Below are positions 63,040-64,000 of a stretch of 64,000 bases of DNA, one piece after another. The stretch lies in contig OY757024.1 of the NCBI GenBank assembly GCA_963580285.1, forward strand, positions 126,108,045 to 126,172,044. Reading direction: 5' to 3'. How positions within the stretch are numbered: the stretch's first letter is position 1; every line of letters starts with the position of its first letter. This stretch comes from Lucinisca nassula. Taxonomy: Eukaryota; Mollusca; Bivalvia; Lucinida; Lucinidae. A program made the translations under genes and the position numbers. The notes beneath the pieces are model-generated. The model was not told the DNA's origin. It saw only the letters and a list, made by a program, of their open reading frames with translations, and searched no databases.

Positions 63040-63316
63040 CTTATGGCCATTAACAATTCCTATATTGATGAACTTTATAAATATATAGATCACTTATGGA
63101 ATCATGTTGTGGTCATGGACCACTATTCTAACCATCCTTAATCTTGAATTATTGGCCATTAATAAAATGGTTTTGGCCTAGTTCTCATTTGCAATATAGA
63201 ATATCTTAATGGACGTTTACAAACGCAAAAAACACTATAGGGAACATGCTATGCTCAAAGATAGATACATGTACACTGCCAATTCTGGTTCTTGAGTTAT
63301 CATCTGTTTATATATA
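63040..63316. other. no recognised feature
   Basis: AT-rich sequence with two ggccattaa blocks. Host of MITE F copy 4. Confidence 0.35.
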
Positions 63317-63320
63317 ATAT

Positions 63321-63556
63321 GAGCCCCGCCAAGCAAACATGTGTCTTCGAGCATTCCGTCATGACAAATTTTAACCGCGCATGCCCAGCCATTCAGAGGG
63401 GTCAGGGATATGGCTTTCTGTCTGAAGGTTCCTCTTGATTCACTGCTTGTATGAGCGAGCAGCGAAGGTTCTGGCGAGACTACGCGGATGCGCAGGCTCG
63501 CCTGAACCTTCGCTGCTCGCATAGGCGATAAGTACCAAAACCGCTTGACGGGGCCC
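63321..63556. mobile_element. MITE F, copy 4, ATAT duplication
   Basis: GAGCCCCGCCAAGC and GCTTGACGGGGCCC ends with ATAT on both sides (63317-63320, 63557-63560). Confidence 0.9.
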
Positions 63557-63560
63557 ATAT

Positions 63561-64000
63561 ATGAAATGAGTTTTGACTCATGGCTCTTTTTCTGTAGTGA
63601 ATACCCTGGTGAAATTTGATTGGTGTATAGAAAACTAAAACGCTTATTGTGGCCAAGGACCATTTTACATCTTGAGATATGTGCCCTTGTATATGTACAT
63701 AACTCCTTTCAAAATGCAAAAGGCAGATGTTGCTTCATAGATATAATGAGCATTCAAGTAGCCAAGTCCTGCTTCTCTGGCTATTCTGCTTCTGAGTTTC
63801 TGTCCCTATCATGTGCCTGAAAAACAGTGTGTGAACTCTATTTCTTTGGTATATGGAATAGTGTAATGTCACTATACAGATTTACAGGGTATTATAAATT
63901 GTCAATTGTGGCCAAGGCCATAAAATTAGCCCTCACTTTGCTGAATATTCCGTATACTACACACCTCTTCGATCTTCAGCCTTAAGTGTTGCATGGCTTT
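63561..64000. other. no recognised feature
   Basis: Short attgtggccaaggaccat and gtggccaaggccataaa echoes suggest a diverged repeat with 63040-63316. No coding signal. Confidence 0.35.

Noticed and set aside
63235..63663. 142-codon minus frame with relatives at 22081, 44850 and 51999
   Set aside because: The shared peptide is MITE F read through its hairpin; the frame outside the MITE differs in each copy.

Overview
The window looks like intronic and intergenic DNA of an animal, most probably a mollusc and plausibly a bivalve. The evidence is one split gene with GT-AG introns up to about 22 kb long, tRNA-derived SINEs with short 3' tails, degraded LINEs, very many short inverted-repeat elements (MITEs), and long minisatellites. 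The 2.3 kb element at 35.8-38.05 kb ends in a GGCCCATGGGCCTCTTGTT motif that I associate with molluscan genomes. Species cannot be fixed by reading alone. There is no bacterial-type gene organisation, and most short open frames are chance frames inside repeats.

One protein-coding gene can be assembled on the + strand from about 20.1 to 60.6 kb. It has six firm coding exons (20086-21309, 24599-24700, 46342-46503, 52857-52958, 57176-57300, 60404-60607) and a possible 39-base extra exon at 53359-53397. All junctions keep one frame and give a 633-residue secreted protein. The layout is a signal peptide, an acidic middle with dibasic K-R sites and a coiled coil, and a C-terminal module with ten cysteines resembling the secretory phospholipase A2 core (C..H..CY.CG). 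It reads like a neuroendocrine precursor. I cannot name it.

Region by region. 0.2-4.1 kb holds a LINE on the - strand split by a 2773-bp DNA transposon with a 4-bp target duplication. 4.3-5.7 kb is a 167-bp tandem array rich in AGGTCA-type half-sites. 5.8-8.7 kb is nested repeats. 9.27-10.67 kb is a 17/34-bp satellite. 10.7-20 kb is SINEs and MITEs. 20.1-60.6 kb is the gene, with introns packed with mobile elements: a mariner with a nested MITE at 22.7-24.2, a foldback element at 27.4-28.35, a tandem-repeat-carrying element nested in a MITE at 35.7-38.2, a cluster of palindromic MITEs at 38.2-41.2, a 144-bp array at 42.6-44.05, a LINE at 49.3-50.8, and a 32-bp minisatellite at 53.5-55.2. 60.7-64 kb is more SINE and MITE sequence.

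The strongest observations are the reconstructed PLA2-like neurosecretory gene, whose exons are hugged by mobile elements, and the split LINE, where removing the insertion exactly heals the reverse transcriptase frame and whose inserted element carries about eleven scattered copies of a CGAACATTACA motif. Also notable are a hairpin module shared by otherwise unrelated MITE families and a number of nested insertions with readable target-site duplications.
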